Assembly (NCBI GenBank): GCA_028622995.1
Contig: JAJQJQ010000026.1
Span: forward strand, 248,001 to 312,000
DNA: 64,000 bases
Reading direction: 5' to 3'
Origin: Panagrolaimus kolymaensis
Lineage: Eukaryota; Nematoda; Chromadorea; Rhabditida; Panagrolaimidae
In this document: positions 62,927 through 64,000 of the stretch, piece after piece
Layout of the letters: every line of letters begins with the position of its first letter
Numbering within the stretch: position 1 is the stretch's first letter
Notes under the pieces: model-generated
The model's database searches: none
The model's input: only the letters and a program-made list of their open reading frames with translations
What the model was told of the DNA's origin: nothing
Position numbers and translations under genes: made by a program

Positions 62927-64000
62927 AAACAAAACAAAAAAGCAAATGTGAAAAGATTTTTTTTCAAACATAATTTATTGTGATTTTTTTGTGCAGCGGT
63001 CCTGAAAAAATTTTTTGTTTGTGTATATTTTAAAGAATTTGTAAATCGTTCATATTACTTACATATATCAAAATTAATTATTTATGCATCCTCTCAACAA
63101 CAACAAAAAAAATTTCATTTTTTCGTTACTCTTTTTTGAACCTCTTTTTTGTCACTTGCATATATCTCTCGTTTTCATCAATTTTTACGGATCTACTATA
63201 TTTTTTATTTTCCTAAAAAAATAATATATACATTTTTTCCTTGCTCATTCATTTTTTGTGTTATATGCAATGATAACTGGTTTTAACTTACAAAAAACTA
63301 TATTTTTATATCCTTGTTTTTTTAATAATGTATCTTTTTGTTCATTTAAAAAAACAACAACACATGTAATTATTTTTTCTACGGTGCCTAAATGCAAATA
63401 TAGCTTACGCGCCTTATATTCATTTCTCTTTTATTTCTTTTTTCTTTTTTAACTTTACATATTTCTTTTTGGCACACATTTCTTATTCTTAATTTCAGTT
63501 TCAGTTTTTTTGGCCATAAAAAAAAGTTTAAACCCTTTTTAATTTTGTCCAGTATGCCCGTATAGGCTTCATTTTTTTAATGTTATTGTTTTTCAATTAT
63601 TTTATTTAATATTGCCAGAGATATATAATTCGAAGTTCGAATAAAAGTATATAATTTTTTTTTACATATTTGTGTAATTTATTACATTTTAGTAATTTTA
63701 GTAATAATTTTAAAACCTTTTTTTCTAAGATTATAAAAAAATCACAGGAAAAAGAGGTTTAAAAAAATAAATATAAACTTTGGTTGAATTTAAAAGATTT
63801 TCTTAGCAATGAGAGAAAGGATCAAAGTAAATAATAGAAAAGAAAAAAGTGATATTCACAAACTTTAAGCGAATTTATCACGCAACAAACAGTTTATTAT
63901 CGAAGATTTCCAGTTTTGTGTTTACTTTGTTTAACTTACCCGACTTAACCTATAATACATATTTACCTACAATCATTTCCGCACACTTTTTCTTTTGTTA
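62927..64000. other. 3' flank of pxf-1
   Basis: About 1.07 kb of AT-rich DNA to the end of the window. It probably contains the pxf-1 3' untranslated region. No further gene is recognised. Confidence 0.5.

Noticed and set aside
1..64000. CRISPR arrays, rRNA, tRNA, transposase genes, or a bacterial or viral system
   Set aside because: No regular spacer-repeat pattern, no cloverleaf or rRNA motif that I recognise, and all genes are intron-bearing animal families. No convincing undescribed multi-gene system was found.

Overview
The window looks like nuclear DNA of a nematode. It is AT-rich, the introns are mostly 45-60 bp with TTTTAG-type acceptors, several first coding exons begin just after an acceptor-like AG (compatible with spliced-leader trans-splicing), and the genes match families in the form known from Caenorhabditis (parvin/PAT-6, RACK1, PDZ-GEF/PXF-1, Msp1/ATAD1, GABA transaminase, an egl-18/elt-6-like GATA factor, calcium-channel alpha-2/delta). 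The species cannot be named from the sequence. I rebuilt the gene models by hand from splice signals and reading phase; every intact model closes in frame with a length close to its family.

Region 1-16,577 is the unusual part. A segment of at least 6,519 bp (1-6519), holding a two-exon PLP-homeostasis gene (PROSC/YggS type) and about 5.3 kb of non-coding DNA, recurs at 10059-16577 with no difference that I found. Between the copies lie a decayed, truncated DEG/ENaC-type channel gene bracketed by 63-bp inverted repeats (6518-6580 and 7983-8045) and a gene for mitochondrial ribosomal protein uL2m (mrpl-2). The shared segment ends exactly at the left inverted repeat, so this is either a recent complex rearrangement or an assembly artefact.

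Region 16,578-27,689 holds a 7 kb gene-poor stretch leading into a GATA-type zinc-finger gene with three consensus GATA sites just upstream. A near-perfect 240-bp foldback flanked by TTAA lies downstream of it.

Region 27,690-45,840 holds TM9SF3 (minus) and atlastin (plus) in divergent arrangement, a small cysteine-rich single-pass membrane protein (minus), a 20-exon alpha-2/delta subunit (minus) and parvin/pat-6 (plus).

Region 46,028-53,501 is a run of four minus-strand genes, read in the order rack-1, Msp1/ATAD1, GABA transaminase, mitochondrial GatA; the last three act in or on mitochondria. From 54,214 to 62,926 a 14-exon plus-strand gene encodes a Rap guanine-nucleotide exchange factor (PDZ-GEF/pxf-1), divergent from rack-1.

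I found no CRISPR array, rRNA, recognisable tRNA or intact transposase, and no clear sign of an undescribed multi-gene system. The points most worth checking are the duplication with its junction, the foldback element, and the cysteine-rich membrane protein.
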